From: Pyruvatibacter sp.
GTDB taxonomy: Bacteria > Pseudomonadota > Alphaproteobacteria > CGMCC-115125
Assembly (NCBI RefSeq): GCF_040219635.1
Contig: NZ_JAVJSC010000003.1
Span: 506,501 to 570,500, forward strand
Length of the DNA stretch: 64,000 bases
Reading direction: 5' to 3'
The notes under the pieces were generated by a model, which had not been told where the DNA came from, made no database searches, and saw only the letters and a list, made by a program, of their open reading frames with translations. The translations under genes were made by a program, and so were the position numbers. Positions 15,701 to 25,457 of this stretch are shown one piece after another (within the stretch, counting starts at the first letter, position 1; each line of letters begins with the position of its first letter).

Positions 15701-16573
15701 GTGGCAAATGGTTTGCGTACCGGCGTTCTGATCGCCGCAATGACGGCGCTTTTCCTGGGCATCGGCTTTTTGCTGGGCGGCACCACCGGCATGGCCATCG
15801 CCTTTGTAGTGGCGCTGGGCATGAACGGATTTGCCTACTGGAACTCCGACAAAATGGTGCTGCGCATGTACGGCGCCAAACAGGTGGACGCGCAATCAGC
15901 GCCCGACCTCTACAAGATGGTGCAGCAACTGGCCCAAAACGCCCAAATGCCGATGCCCAAGGTGTATGTCATCGAGAATGACCAGCCCAACGCCTTTGCG
16001 ACGGGCCGCAACCCTGAAAATGCCGCCGTGGCCGCCACCACCGGCCTGCTGAGCCGCCTTACCCCGCAGGAAGTGGCCGGCGTCATGGCCCACGAGCTGG
16101 CCCACGTCAAAAGCCGCGACACACTCACCATGACCATCACCGCAACGCTGGCCGGTGCCATTGCCATGCTCGCCAATTTTGCATTGTTTTTTGGGGGCAA
16201 CCGAAATGGCGCTGTCGGTCTCATCGGGGCCATTGCCGTCATGCTTCTGGCCCCGCTGGCGGCCAGCCTTGTGCAGATGGCCATCAGCCGCTCGCGCGAA
16301 TATGAGGCCGACCGCATCGGCGCTGAAATATGCGGGCGGCCTTTGTGGCTGGCCTCAGCCCTTGAAAAAATCGAGGGCTTTGCAAAGCGCATTGATAATG
16401 ACGTAGCTGAACGCAACCCGGCCTCGGCCTCGCTGTTCATCATCAACCCGCTGCACGCCCATAAGCGTGACGGCATGTTTTCAACCCACCCCAACACCGC
16501 CAACCGCATTGCCAAACTGCGGGCGATGGCAGGCGAAACCGGAACCGGCGACGACGCACGCCCCTGGGGCTGA
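15701..16573 (+). CDS. htpX: Membrane zinc metalloprotease HtpX
   Basis: This quality-control protease of the inner membrane has an active site facing the cytoplasm. The 290-residue protein has two N-terminal helices (about 8-26 and 30-46), the zinc motif HELAH at 131-135, two further helices at about 150 and 177, and the third-ligand region SREYEADRIGAEI. Length is normal. The GTG start follows a GGAGAC site. In many alphaproteobacteria htpX neighbours rsmB, as here (48 bp apart), so they may be cotranscribed. Confidence 0.96.
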   Translation: MANGLRTGVLIAAMTALFLGIGFLLGGTTGMAIAFVVALGMNGFAYWNSDKMVLRMYGAKQVDAQSAPDLYKMVQQLAQNAQMPMPKVYVIENDQPNAFATGRNPENAAVAATTGLLSRLTPQEVAGVMAHELAHVKSRDTLTMTITATLAGAIAMLANFALFFGGNRNGAVGLIGAIAVMLLAPLAASLVQMAISRSREYEADRIGAEICGRPLWLASALEKIEGFAKRIDNDVAERNPASASLFIINPLHAHKRDGMFSTHPNTANRIAKLRAMAGETGTGDDARPWG

Positions 16574-16620
16574 CCGCCACACTTTGCCTTACGCACATAA
16601 GCTGCGTATAGCTGCGCGCC

Positions 16621-18015
16621 ATGAGCACCCATCGTCCCCCTAAACCCCGCCCCCCCACATCGCGTCCGCCGCGCAAGGCATCACCTGGCGCACGCGCGCC
16701 AAAAACACCCGGCATGGGTGCCCGCCGTGCCTCCAGTGCCTTGCTGCACGCGGTCCTGCATGACAACACTTCGCTGGATGACGCCCTGACCGCAGAGCAG
16801 GGCATGAACGGCGCACTGTCCCGGCTGGACCCGCGCGACCGTGGCTTTGCCCGCCTGATCGCTGCCACCGCCCTGCGCCGCCACGGCCAGATAACGGATA
16901 TTCTGGGTGCGTTCCTCGACAAGCCACTGCCGGAAAAGTCAGGGATTGCCGCCGCCATTCTGCACGGTGCACTGGCGGAGCTTCTGTTTCTGGATGTTGC
17001 GCCCCACGCCGCTGTGAGCGCCAGCGTGGCGCTGGCAAAAGCCGACAAGAACGCCCGTCATTTTGCCGGCCTCATCAACGCCGTGCTTCGCCGCACAACG
17101 CGCGAGGGAACCGCCCTGCGGGACGCACAAGACGCAACCACCCTCAACACACCGGACTGGCTGATGCAAAGCTGGCACGACGCCTATGGCGCTGACGCCG
17201 CCGCTGCCATAGCTGCCGCCCACCTGATTGAGGCCCCGCTTGATTTGTCGGTCAGATCAGATGCCGACGGCTGGGCGGAAAAACTGGGCGGCGAGGTTCT
17301 GCCCACCCGCTCTGTACGGCTCACAACCGGCGGCCGGGTGGACACACTCGAAGGCTTTGGCGACGGCGAATGGTGGGTGCAGGATGCCGCCGCCGCCCTG
17401 CCCGCGCGCCTGTTCGGCGACGTGTCCGGCCAACCCGTGATTGACCTGTGCGCCGCGCCCGGCGGCAAGACCCTGGAATTGGCGGCCGCCGGTGCGCATG
17501 TCACCGCTGTGGATCGTTCCGCCCAGCGCCTGGTGCGTGTGACCCATAACCTCAAACGCATGAAACTCAAGGCCGACATCATCACGGCCGATGCCACAAC
17601 ATGGACACCGACAGCGGACGCCACCCCCGCAAAGTTCATTCTGCTGGATGCACCCTGCTCCGCCACCGGCACCATCCGCCGCCACCCGGATATTCCTCAT
17701 CTCAAGGGCCCCCATGACGTCACCCGCATGGCGCGCCTGCAGCAAGAGCTGCTGGCCAACGCAGCGCGCATCGCCACCAGCGGCACGATTCTGATCTACT
17801 GCACCTGTTCGTTGCAGCCCGAAGAAGGCGAACAGCAGGTGGCAGCATTTCTGGCCACCAACCCGGACTTTGCCCGCGTCCCCATAACGCCCAACGAGTT
17901 GCCCGGCCTTGAGCAGGCCATCACCCCCGACGGCGACATGCGCACGCTTCCCACATTCTGGGCTGAAAAAGGCGGTATGGACGGCTTTTTTGCCGCCCGG
18001 CTAAAACGCAGATAG
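16621..18015 (+). CDS. rsmB: RsmB-type 16S rRNA (cytosine-5) methyltransferase with NusB domain
   Basis: The N-terminal half (about 45-165) is a NusB-like RNA-binding domain: RLDPRDRGFARLIAATALRR, then the FLDVAPHAAVSASVALAK region. The C-terminal half is a SAM methyltransferase with CAAPGGKTLELAAAG at about 277, DAPCSATGTIRRHPDI at about 342 and the catalytic-cysteine motif YCTCSLQPEEGE at about 393. This matches RsmB/Sun, which methylates C967 of 16S rRNA. The 464 residues include a basic Pro/Arg-rich leader of about 35 residues that is longer than usual. Confidence 0.93.
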   Translation: MSTHRPPKPRPPTSRPPRKASPGARAPKTPGMGARRASSALLHAVLHDNTSLDDALTAEQGMNGALSRLDPRDRGFARLIAATALRRHGQITDILGAFLDKPLPEKSGIAAAILHGALAELLFLDVAPHAAVSASVALAKADKNARHFAGLINAVLRRTTREGTALRDAQDATTLNTPDWLMQSWHDAYGADAAAAIAAAHLIEAPLDLSVRSDADGWAEKLGGEVLPTRSVRLTTGGRVDTLEGFGDGEWWVQDAAAALPARLFGDVSGQPVIDLCAAPGGKTLELAAAGAHVTAVDRSAQRLVRVTHNLKRMKLKADIITADATTWTPTADATPAKFILLDAPCSATGTIRRHPDIPHLKGPHDVTRMARLQQELLANAARIATSGTILIYCTCSLQPEEGEQQVAAFLATNPDFARVPITPNELPGLEQAITPDGDMRTLPTFWAEKGGMDGFFAARLKRR

Positions 18016-18063
18016 CCGCGCACTTTCTTGCCGCCGCCCCTTTGCCTCTGATACGTCATAGAT

Positions 18064-18720
18064 ATGCAAAAAATCCGAATCGCCCCCTCAATTCTGTCTG
18101 CCGACTTTGCCCGTCTGGGCGAGGAAGTGCGTGCCGTGGCCGAGGCCGGGGCGGACTTCATCCATGTGGATGTGATGGACGGTCACTTCGTGCCCAACCT
18201 CACCATCGGACCCATGGTGGTAAAGGCCATTCGCGGCTACACCGACAAGGTGTTTGACGTGCATCTGATGATCGCGCCCGTGGACCCGTACATTGAAGAA
18301 TTCGCGGAAGCGGGCGCGGACATCATCACCGTTCATACTGAGGCAGGTCCGCATGTGCACCGCACGGTGCAACTCATCAGGTCGCTGGGCAAACGCCCCG
18401 GTGTGTCGCTCAATCCCGGCACCCCGGCGGATGCCGTTGACATGGTGATCGACGACATTGATCTCATATTGGTGATGAGCGTCAATCCGGGCTTTGGTGG
18501 CCAGAGCTTCATTGAAAGCCAGTTGCGCAAGATCGAAGCGCTGCGCAAAAAGATCGACGCGACCGGCCGCGATATTCACCTTGAAGTGGATGGCGGCATT
18601 AACGCGCAAACGGCACGCCGCGTGGTGGCCGCCGGGGCAGACGTTCTGGTAGCCGGCAGTGCCACCTTCAGGGGCGGACCGGACAAATACGCAGACAACA
18701 TCAAGGCACTCAGAGGCTAA
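18064..18720 (+). CDS. rpe: Ribulose-phosphate 3-epimerase
   Basis: Interconverts ribulose-5-phosphate and xylulose-5-phosphate in the pentose phosphate pathway or Calvin cycle. The 218-residue TIM barrel shows IAPSILSADFARLG near the start, HVDVMDGHFVPNLTIGP at about 35-51, VHLMI at about 65, VMSVNPGFGGQ at about 138 and EVDGGINAQTARRVVAAGAD at about 176. It sits between rsmB and the heparinase-like gene with short gaps, as in many alphaproteobacteria. Confidence 0.97.
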   Translation: MQKIRIAPSILSADFARLGEEVRAVAEAGADFIHVDVMDGHFVPNLTIGPMVVKAIRGYTDKVFDVHLMIAPVDPYIEEFAEAGADIITVHTEAGPHVHRTVQLIRSLGKRPGVSLNPGTPADAVDMVIDDIDLILVMSVNPGFGGQSFIESQLRKIEALRKKIDATGRDIHLEVDGGINAQTARRVVAAGADVLVAGSATFRGGPDKYADNIKALRG

Positions 18721-18762
18721 TGGGGCGGCCGATAGCGGCACGGTGAAAGGCGGGGCACGACG

Positions 18763-20625
18763 ATGACAGGCCCGGCGGAACTGACGGGACAAATAGCGGC
18801 CCGCTCGCTGGGAACCGCTACGCGCGCACTTGTCAACTTTGCCTGTTCGCTCAAGCCCTATCACCTGACACTGCGCGGGCCGTTGCCCGATACCATCGTG
18901 CTCAACCCGCCCGACCTGCACCCTGCCAACGCGGCCACCGGCGAGCACATTATTGATGGCCGGTTCACTCTCGCCAACACCACCCTTCAGACAACATCTA
19001 AAACAGTCTTCACCATTGATCTGCCTACGGATGAGTTTTCCGAAGGCCTTCACAGTTTCGACTGGTTGCGCCACCTGGCAGCCGCTCAACGTGACACCAG
19101 GACAGCAACCGCCCAGGCATTGACTCAAGCCTGGCTCGACCAGTGCAGCCAGTGGCACACCGTTGGCTGGCGACCACACGTCATCGCCCGCCGTCTGATC
19201 TCATGGTCAAGCCACGGCGCGATGCTGCTGGACAACGCAGACCTCATCTATCGGTCAACACTGCTGCGCTCCATGGCGGCACAAGCCCGCCACCTGAGCC
19301 GCACAGCCCCACGCGCACCAGACGGAATGCCTCGCCTGACAGCCGCTATCGGCCTGGCTATTTCAGGTGTCACCCTGACCGAAGGCCGCAGCCGTCTCAA
19401 ACGCGGACTGACATTGCTGACCCGCGAACTGGACCGTCAGTTGCTGCCCGATGGCGGCCATATCAGCCGTAACCCTCAAATACAGCTCACACTGCTGGCC
19501 GACCTTGTGTCCCTGCGCGATGCCCTGATGGCCCGCAACGTGGAAGCGCCCGCCAAGCTGCTGGGCGCCATAGATCGCGCCATGCCGATGCTGCGGTTTT
19601 TCAAACATGGTGATGGACGCCTCGCGCTGTTCAATGGCGCAGACGAAGGCCCGGCCGGTGCCGTGGACGCCGTGTTGGCCCGCGACGACGCCAAAGGCCG
19701 TCCGTTCGGCTTTGCGCCACACTCTGGGTTTCAGCGCGCCGCCGCCGGGCGCACGCTGGTGGTAGTGGATGCAGGCGCGCCGCCGCCACCTGCACACGCC
19801 ACCCGCGCCCATGCAGGGTGTCTGAGTTTTGAAATGAGCGCAGGCCGTCATCGCCTGGTGGTGAATTGCGGCCCCAGCCACATATCTCCCACAACCCAAC
19901 ACGCCGCCGCCTGGCAGGACGCCTCCCGCGCCACCGCAGCACACTCGACGGTGACTGTGGACGATACGTCGTCGGCACATATTCTAAAGGCTCCATGGCT
20001 GCGTCGGCTGCTTGGCGCACGCCTTATCAATGGCCCCAAGCTTGTGGAAAGCCGCCGCACCGAAGAAGAGCGCGGCGTATGGCTGGAGATGCGCCATGAC
20101 GGCTATGTGCCCGCTTTTGGTCTGGAGCACGAACGCCGGGTGTATCTTTCAGCCGACGGCGATGACTTTCGGGGCGAAGACACGCTGTTCCGCATCCGGC
20201 AGCCCAAAAACCGCTGGTGGGACCCGCTGGGCCTGTTGACCACCAAGGATGGCGAGGAGGATTTTACCGTCCGCTTTCATCTGCACCCGGATGTGCGCGT
20301 GTCGCTGGCGCATGACGGCACCAACATTCTGGCACTGCTGCCAAATGGCGACGGCTGGCAGTTCCGCGCGTCCGGCAACGCGCAGATGATGCTCGATGAT
20401 TCAATCTATATGGGCCAGCCCGGCCAGCCCCGTCGCACCCGGCAGATCGTTGTCTCGCACCATATTTTCAGGGGCGAGGCCCACGTCAAATGGAGCTTTC
20501 GGCGGCTCACCACCCGCAACCTTGGGGCAGGCGGTGAACTACATGAGCAAACAGATGCGTTTGAGCCCGAAGAGGCCGACGTAACCGTGCCCCCCATCGG
20601 CGCAGACCCTTCGTCAAACGCATAG
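18763..20625 (+). CDS. Heparinase II/III-like protein
   Basis: The 620-residue protein has an N-terminal helical (alpha/alpha toroid) half with the HSFDWLRHLAAA and LLPDGGHISRNPQIQLTLLADL segments. A beta-rich C-terminal half carries GCLSFEMSAGRHRLVVNCGP and AHSTVTVDDTSS, matching the heparinase II/III C-terminal domain. No signal peptide is visible. Members in this conserved rpe-purH position are of unknown substrate; a role in cell-surface polysaccharide turnover is guessed from the family. Confidence 0.88.
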   Translation: MTGPAELTGQIAARSLGTATRALVNFACSLKPYHLTLRGPLPDTIVLNPPDLHPANAATGEHIIDGRFTLANTTLQTTSKTVFTIDLPTDEFSEGLHSFDWLRHLAAAQRDTRTATAQALTQAWLDQCSQWHTVGWRPHVIARRLISWSSHGAMLLDNADLIYRSTLLRSMAAQARHLSRTAPRAPDGMPRLTAAIGLAISGVTLTEGRSRLKRGLTLLTRELDRQLLPDGGHISRNPQIQLTLLADLVSLRDALMARNVEAPAKLLGAIDRAMPMLRFFKHGDGRLALFNGADEGPAGAVDAVLARDDAKGRPFGFAPHSGFQRAAAGRTLVVVDAGAPPPPAHATRAHAGCLSFEMSAGRHRLVVNCGPSHISPTTQHAAAWQDASRATAAHSTVTVDDTSSAHILKAPWLRRLLGARLINGPKLVESRRTEEERGVWLEMRHDGYVPAFGLEHERRVYLSADGDDFRGEDTLFRIRQPKNRWWDPLGLLTTKDGEEDFTVRFHLHPDVRVSLAHDGTNILALLPNGDGWQFRASGNAQMMLDDSIYMGQPGQPRRTRQIVVSHHIFRGEAHVKWSFRRLTTRNLGAGGELHEQTDAFEPEEADVTVPPIGADPSSNA

Positions 20626-20719
20626 CGACCATGCGGCGACTGCAAATGCTTCAAGCAGTGCAGCAAACATGCTATCGCCCCCACACATCTTATATCCGTT
20701 ACCGGAGCCCGCCCCGCTT

Positions 20720-22318
20720 ATGCCCCCACCCAGCAGCCCAAACCGTCCCGTCCGCCGCGCCCTGCTCTCGGTCTCCGACAAGACCGGCCTCATTGAGTTT
20801 GGCTCAGCCCTCGCCCGGCGTGGCGTCGAGCTGGTCTCCACCGGCGGCACGGCAAAAGCGCTGCGTGAAGCGGGCCTTGAAGTGGCCGACGTGTCCGACA
20901 TCACCCGGTTTCCTGAAATGATGGATGGCCGCGTAAAGACCCTTCATCCCGGTGTACACGGCGGGCTGCTCTTTGTACGCGGCAACGAAACGCACCAGGA
21001 TGCAGCCAACAAGCACAACATTGTGCCGATCGACCTGTTGGCCGTGAACCTCTATCCGTTTGAGGAGACGATCTCGAAAGGGGCAGATTACGATACGTCA
21101 ATTGAAAACATCGACATCGGCGGCCCGGCAATGATCCGCGCTGCAGCCAAAAACCACGACGGCGTCGCCGTGCTGGTGGATGCGTCTGACTACGATGCCG
21201 TGATCGCCGATATGGATGCGAACGACAATCACACCAGTTTCAAGCTGCGCCAGCGTCTGGCCGCCAAAGCCTATGCGCGTACGGCGGCGTATGACGCCGC
21301 CATCTCCAACTGGTTTGCAGCAGAGCTTGAAGACGACGCGCCAGCATACCGCGCCGTTGCGGGCAAACTGGCGCAGACACTGCGCTACGGCGAAAACCCG
21401 CACCAGCACGCAGCGTTCTACACCACAGGCGAACAGCGTCCCGGCGTTGCGACCGCCACCCAGCTTCAGGGCAAGGAGCTTTCGTATAACAATCTGAACG
21501 ACACTGATGCGGCCTTTGAGTGCGTGGCGGAGTTCGGCATTGAGCAACCTGCTGTCGCCATCATCAAGCACGCCAACCCGTGCGGCGTCGCGCTTGGCGG
21601 ATCGCTGCTGGAGGCCTACGAAAAAGCCCTGCGCTGCGACCCCGTGTCAGCTTTCGGCGGCATCATTGCGCTTAACGGCAGACTGGACGGCGCAACGGCT
21701 GAAAAGATTGCCGGCATTTTTACCGAAGTCATCATCGCCCCCGACGCCGACGCCGACGCCCGCGCCATCATCGCCAAAAAGAAAAACCTCCGCCTGCTGA
21801 TTACCGGCGGTCTGCCGGACCCGCAAGCCAAAGGCTTCACCGCCAAAACCGTGGCAGGCGGACTGCTTGTGCAGTCGCGCGATGCGGGCCGCGTGACGCA
21901 GGCTGATCTCAGGGTCGTGACCAAGCGCGCGCCCACAGAACAGGAAATGCGTGACCTGCTGTTTGCTTTCCGCGTTGCCAAGCACGTCAAATCCAACGCC
22001 ATCATCTATGCCAAAGACATGGCCACCGTCGGCATCGGGGCCGGCCAGATGAGCCGCATTGACTCAAGCCGCATCGCCGCCCGCAAGTCTGAGGATGCTG
22101 CAAAGGAGGCTGGCCTGACGGACGCCCTCGCCAAAGGTTCTGTCGTTGCATCAGACGCTTTCTTTCCGTTCGCCGACGGGTTGATGAGCGCCGCTGAAGC
22201 CGGCGCCACCGCCGTCATCCAGCCCGGCGGCTCGATCCGCGACGACGAGGTGATCGCGGCTGCCGATGAGGCAGGCCTTGCCATGGTCCTGACCGGCATG
22301 CGCCACTTCAGGCACTAG
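20720..22318 (+). CDS. purH: Bifunctional AICAR transformylase / IMP cyclohydrolase
   Basis: Catalyses the last two steps of IMP synthesis. The N-terminal MGS-like cyclohydrolase domain shows ALLSVSDKTGLIEF, STGGTAKAL, TRFPEMMDGRVKTLHPGVHGGLL and NIDIGGPAMIRAAAKNH. The C-terminal transformylase domain has LRYGENPHQHAAFY, KHANPCGVALG and FFPFADG. ATG 20720 gives 532 aa, close to the family norm of about 525, and has a GGAG at 14 bases upstream; the in-frame start at 20669 would add 17 unconserved residues. Confidence 0.97.
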   Translation: MPPPSSPNRPVRRALLSVSDKTGLIEFGSALARRGVELVSTGGTAKALREAGLEVADVSDITRFPEMMDGRVKTLHPGVHGGLLFVRGNETHQDAANKHNIVPIDLLAVNLYPFEETISKGADYDTSIENIDIGGPAMIRAAAKNHDGVAVLVDASDYDAVIADMDANDNHTSFKLRQRLAAKAYARTAAYDAAISNWFAAELEDDAPAYRAVAGKLAQTLRYGENPHQHAAFYTTGEQRPGVATATQLQGKELSYNNLNDTDAAFECVAEFGIEQPAVAIIKHANPCGVALGGSLLEAYEKALRCDPVSAFGGIIALNGRLDGATAEKIAGIFTEVIIAPDADADARAIIAKKKNLRLLITGGLPDPQAKGFTAKTVAGGLLVQSRDAGRVTQADLRVVTKRAPTEQEMRDLLFAFRVAKHVKSNAIIYAKDMATVGIGAGQMSRIDSSRIAARKSEDAAKEAGLTDALAKGSVVASDAFFPFADGLMSAAEAGATAVIQPGGSIRDDEVIAAADEAGLAMVLTGMRHFRH

Positions 22319-22345
22319 CCGGTCAGGCTGCCGCTGCCGACGCTC

Positions 22346-23878
22346 CTAGGCATCGCCCTCGGCGCGCTCGGCCCGCGTCTCATGCACGAAAAACATCACC
22401 ACCAGACCTGCAACGAGCAGCAGCAGGATGGATGCAAATCCGGCCCGCTGGCTGTCAAACAGGTCCGTTGAGATGCCCACCAGTATCGGCGCGACGAATG
22501 CCGTTGCCGTACCGGACAGCGCATACAGCCCGAAAAACTCCGTCATCATCTTGGCGGGCGCAATGCGCGCCAGCATGGTGCGTGAGTTGGCGTAGGCCGC
22601 CGTAATGAAAATCGCAATGATGATGACGACGGCCAGATAAGTGATCTCGGGCACGGTCTGAAAGAACGGTAGCGACCAGACAGGCCCCGCGCTTTCATAC
22701 GGCTGAAAAAACAGTTCCGTCGGCGTAATGGAGACTGCCAGCAGCAAACCCACCGTAGTGCCGCCGATAGACGTGATGATGGCAACCTTGGAGCCAAACG
22801 CATCGTCCAGCCAGCCGCCGAACAGACCGCCGAGCACAGCGAACACCGACAGCACAATGCCATAGACCAGCATGTCCAGTGCGCCCCAGCCAAACACGCC
22901 CGCCGCATACACACCGCCGAAAATCAGCACGGCGGTCTTGCCGTCATTGTAGAGCATCCGCGCACCCAGATAGGTAGCGACATTACGGTAATGCCTGAGG
23001 CGCGTAACAGTCTGCACCACGCGGGCCACACCCCTGCGCATGGCTTCCCATGCACCAATGGTGTTGCGCGCCGCATCAGGCGTGAACAAAAACAGCGGCA
23101 GCGAAAACGCCGCCAGCCACATGCCCGCAACCGGACCGGCAATACGACTGTCCTGAAACAACGACTGATCAATGCCCAGTATCGGCACATCAGGAATAAA
23201 GCTCCACGGCACGTTGCCGGGCAGCGTGAAGAACACCAGCATGAATATCAGGATCAGCAATCCACCCAGATTGCCCAGCGCCAGCCCCAGCCCGGACAAA
23301 AAGCCGATGCGCGAATGCGGCGCGATCGACGGCAGCATCGAGTTGTGAAATACGGCGGAGAACTCATACGCAATGGTGATAACGATGATCGATAACGCCA
23401 CCCCCATGACGCCAATGCCGCCATTGTCGGGCAACGCAAACCACAACAGCACCATGGCGGGAACCATGATGGCGGTGAATGCGGCAATCCACGGCTTGCG
23501 GGTGCCGCCAAGGTCGGCGATGGCCCCCAGAAACGGTGCCAGAATGGCAATCGCCGCCCCGGCTATGCCATTGATATAGCCCCATATGGCCTGGCCCTGA
23601 ACCGGGTCACCCACCACGGTGGTGGAGAAGTAGGGCGAAAACACATAGATGGTGATGAGCAACACATAGGGGTTGCGCGCCCACTCAAAAACCGCCCAGG
23701 CAATCTGTCCGCGTTTGTCGGCCGGTGTGCCGCCGTCAGCGGCCATTGTGTCCGGACCCGGATTATCTGTTCCGGCAGGCGTTGAGGGCGTGGTGGGTAG
23801 TTCCGTTATGTCCTGCGACAACCTTGTGTGCCTCCCGGCATCCTGTGTCCGGGTTGTCCCGGCGCTGTGTTTAGGCAA
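22346..23878 (-). CDS. MFS transporter, UMF1 (Atg22-like) family, copy 2
   Basis: A 12-helix major facilitator. The first helix region AWAVFEWARNPYVLLITIYVFSPYFSTTVVGD is the UMF1 signature (WAxFxWAxxPxxxLIxxxxFxPYF), and MMTEFFGLYALSGTATAFVAPI lies before the last helices. The start is uncertain: TTG 23878 abuts the stop of the upstream paralogue with AGGAC nearby (510 aa), while ATG 23746 (MAADGGTPADKRGQIAWAVF, 466 aa) matches the paralogue's length better. UMF1 members are related to yeast vacuolar amino-acid exporters; the substrate here is unknown. Confidence 0.88.
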   Translation of the reverse strand: MPKHSAGTTRTQDAGRHTRLSQDITELPTTPSTPAGTDNPGPDTMAADGGTPADKRGQIAWAVFEWARNPYVLLITIYVFSPYFSTTVVGDPVQGQAIWGYINGIAGAAIAILAPFLGAIADLGGTRKPWIAAFTAIMVPAMVLLWFALPDNGGIGVMGVALSIIVITIAYEFSAVFHNSMLPSIAPHSRIGFLSGLGLALGNLGGLLILIFMLVFFTLPGNVPWSFIPDVPILGIDQSLFQDSRIAGPVAGMWLAAFSLPLFLFTPDAARNTIGAWEAMRRGVARVVQTVTRLRHYRNVATYLGARMLYNDGKTAVLIFGGVYAAGVFGWGALDMLVYGIVLSVFAVLGGLFGGWLDDAFGSKVAIITSIGGTTVGLLLAVSITPTELFFQPYESAGPVWSLPFFQTVPEITYLAVVIIIAIFITAAYANSRTMLARIAPAKMMTEFFGLYALSGTATAFVAPILVGISTDLFDSQRAGFASILLLLVAGLVVMFFVHETRAERAEGDA

Positions 23879-25321
23879 CTAGCTGAGTATGTCCTGTTCG
23901 CGTCGTTCAGCTACACCAAACAGCAGCATAAAGCCTGTGACCAGAAACACCACGATGACCGCAAGGCCCGCGCGCTGGCTGTCATAGGCTGTTGTGGCCC
24001 ACGCGATGGCGAGTGGCGCGAGGAACGCCGTTGCCTTGCCGGACAGGGCATAGAGCCCGAAAAACTCGGTCATCATGCTCGGCGGGGCCATGCGTGCCAG
24101 CAGCGTGCGGCTGGCCGCCTGCGCAGGACCGCCGGACATGCCGATGAGAATGCCGAATACCAGATAAATCTGCTCGCCAATGCTGGAGAACGGCGCCGCA
24201 CCTGGTTGCGGCGGCTCCACCGGCACCGTGAAAAAGATTGTGTCCGGTCCGATAGAGGCGGAACCGATGGTGGCGACAATCAGTCCGAATACGGAAATCT
24301 GAATGGTGCGCTTGGACCCGATCTTGTCATCCAGCCACCCGCCGATAAACGCGCCTGCGGCCGCAAACACGGAAAGAATGATGCCGAACAGGCCAAGCGT
24401 CATGATCTGCCAGCCGAAAATGCCCGCCGCATAAATGCCGCCAAAGGCAAAGATCGCCGACAGCCCGTCGAAATACAGCATCCGCGAAAACAGATAGAGC
24501 GCGATGTTTCGGTAGCGGCGCAAATGCCCAAGCGTGGTCCTGAGTTGCACAAGCCCCTGACGCACCGCCGCCCGCGGCCTGACGCCGGTCGCCGGCACAT
24601 CGGGCGTGAACAAGAACAGCGGAATGACAAACAGCGCAAACCACACGGCCACCATCGGCCCGGCAAACCTGTCGGCCTCGGACAGCACGGGGTCAAGGCC
24701 AAACAGCGGCGGCGTACCCAGCATGGTCAGCCCCGTTTCGCGATCGCCCGCCATGAAAAACAGCATGATGATGAGGGCAACAAGCCCGCCCACATAGCCG
24801 ATGCCCCAGCCCAGACCGGACAACGTGCCCATGCGCGCCGACGACACCAGCGATGGCAACATGGCGTTGTTGAACACAACGGCAAACTCCATGGCAATGG
24901 CGGCCGCCGCCACCGCCACCATGATCGGCACCGGATTGATGGCCCCTTCGCCGGGCATGGCAAACCACAAAAAGGAAACGGCAGCGCAAAACGCGATGCT
25001 GCACGCAAGCAGCCACGGCTTGCGACGTCCGGTCTGGTCGGCGATGGAGCCAAGTATCGGCGACACCAACGCGATGACCAGCCCCGCGTAGCCCAGTGTC
25101 TCGCCCCACAGGGCCTGCCCCTTTGTGGGGTCGCCCACATAGGTGGCCGCGAAATAGGGTGCAAAAATAAATGTGGTGATAAGCGTGAAATAAGGCTGGT
25201 TGGCCCAATCAAACATCGCCCACGAGATCTGCCCGCGGCGCGACGCAACCGCGCCACCAACCGCACTGGTGACGGTGTCGTTGGTCAGACCACTGCCCTC
25301 TGCCGCCGTGTGCGTGCTCAT
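23879..25321 (-). CDS. MFS transporter, UMF1 (Atg22-like) family, copy 1
   Basis: The 480-residue, 12-helix transporter starts MSTHTAAEGSGLTNDTVTSA (ATG 25321, preceded by a GGGGGG run) and continues with SWAMFDWANQPYFTLITTFIFAPYFAATYVGD, the UMF1 signature. It ends with MMTEFFGLYALSGKATAFLAPLA. The paralogue at 22346-23878 follows without a gap and shares the full architecture, so the pair arose by tandem duplication; each retains all helices, which argues against decay. The open frame upstream to 25480 is not used. Substrate unknown. Confidence 0.92.
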   Translation of the reverse strand: MSTHTAAEGSGLTNDTVTSAVGGAVASRRGQISWAMFDWANQPYFTLITTFIFAPYFAATYVGDPTKGQALWGETLGYAGLVIALVSPILGSIADQTGRRKPWLLACSIAFCAAVSFLWFAMPGEGAINPVPIMVAVAAAAIAMEFAVVFNNAMLPSLVSSARMGTLSGLGWGIGYVGGLVALIIMLFFMAGDRETGLTMLGTPPLFGLDPVLSEADRFAGPMVAVWFALFVIPLFLFTPDVPATGVRPRAAVRQGLVQLRTTLGHLRRYRNIALYLFSRMLYFDGLSAIFAFGGIYAAGIFGWQIMTLGLFGIILSVFAAAGAFIGGWLDDKIGSKRTIQISVFGLIVATIGSASIGPDTIFFTVPVEPPQPGAAPFSSIGEQIYLVFGILIGMSGGPAQAASRTLLARMAPPSMMTEFFGLYALSGKATAFLAPLAIAWATTAYDSQRAGLAVIVVFLVTGFMLLFGVAERREQDILS

Positions 25322-25457
25322 ACCTGTCCCCCCCAAACCCGATCGGGACTTTAGCAGCCACGCAAACCACGTATACCCCGCGCAGGTGCGACCAAGGTGC
25401 GTATGTACCAAAACCGGGCATCCGCCGCACCCACATAGAATGCGACTGTCTGCATCT

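Noticed and set aside
18088..19179. 363-residue minus-strand open frame opposite rpe and the heparinase-like gene
   Set aside because: It is antisense to rpe, whose motifs are unambiguous; no independent evidence for a gene.
23828..25354. 508-residue plus-strand open frame opposite the UMF1 genes
   Set aside because: It is Arg/His/Gln-rich, has no domain, and lies fully antisense to two clear 12-helix transporters; it is a GC-rich shadow frame.
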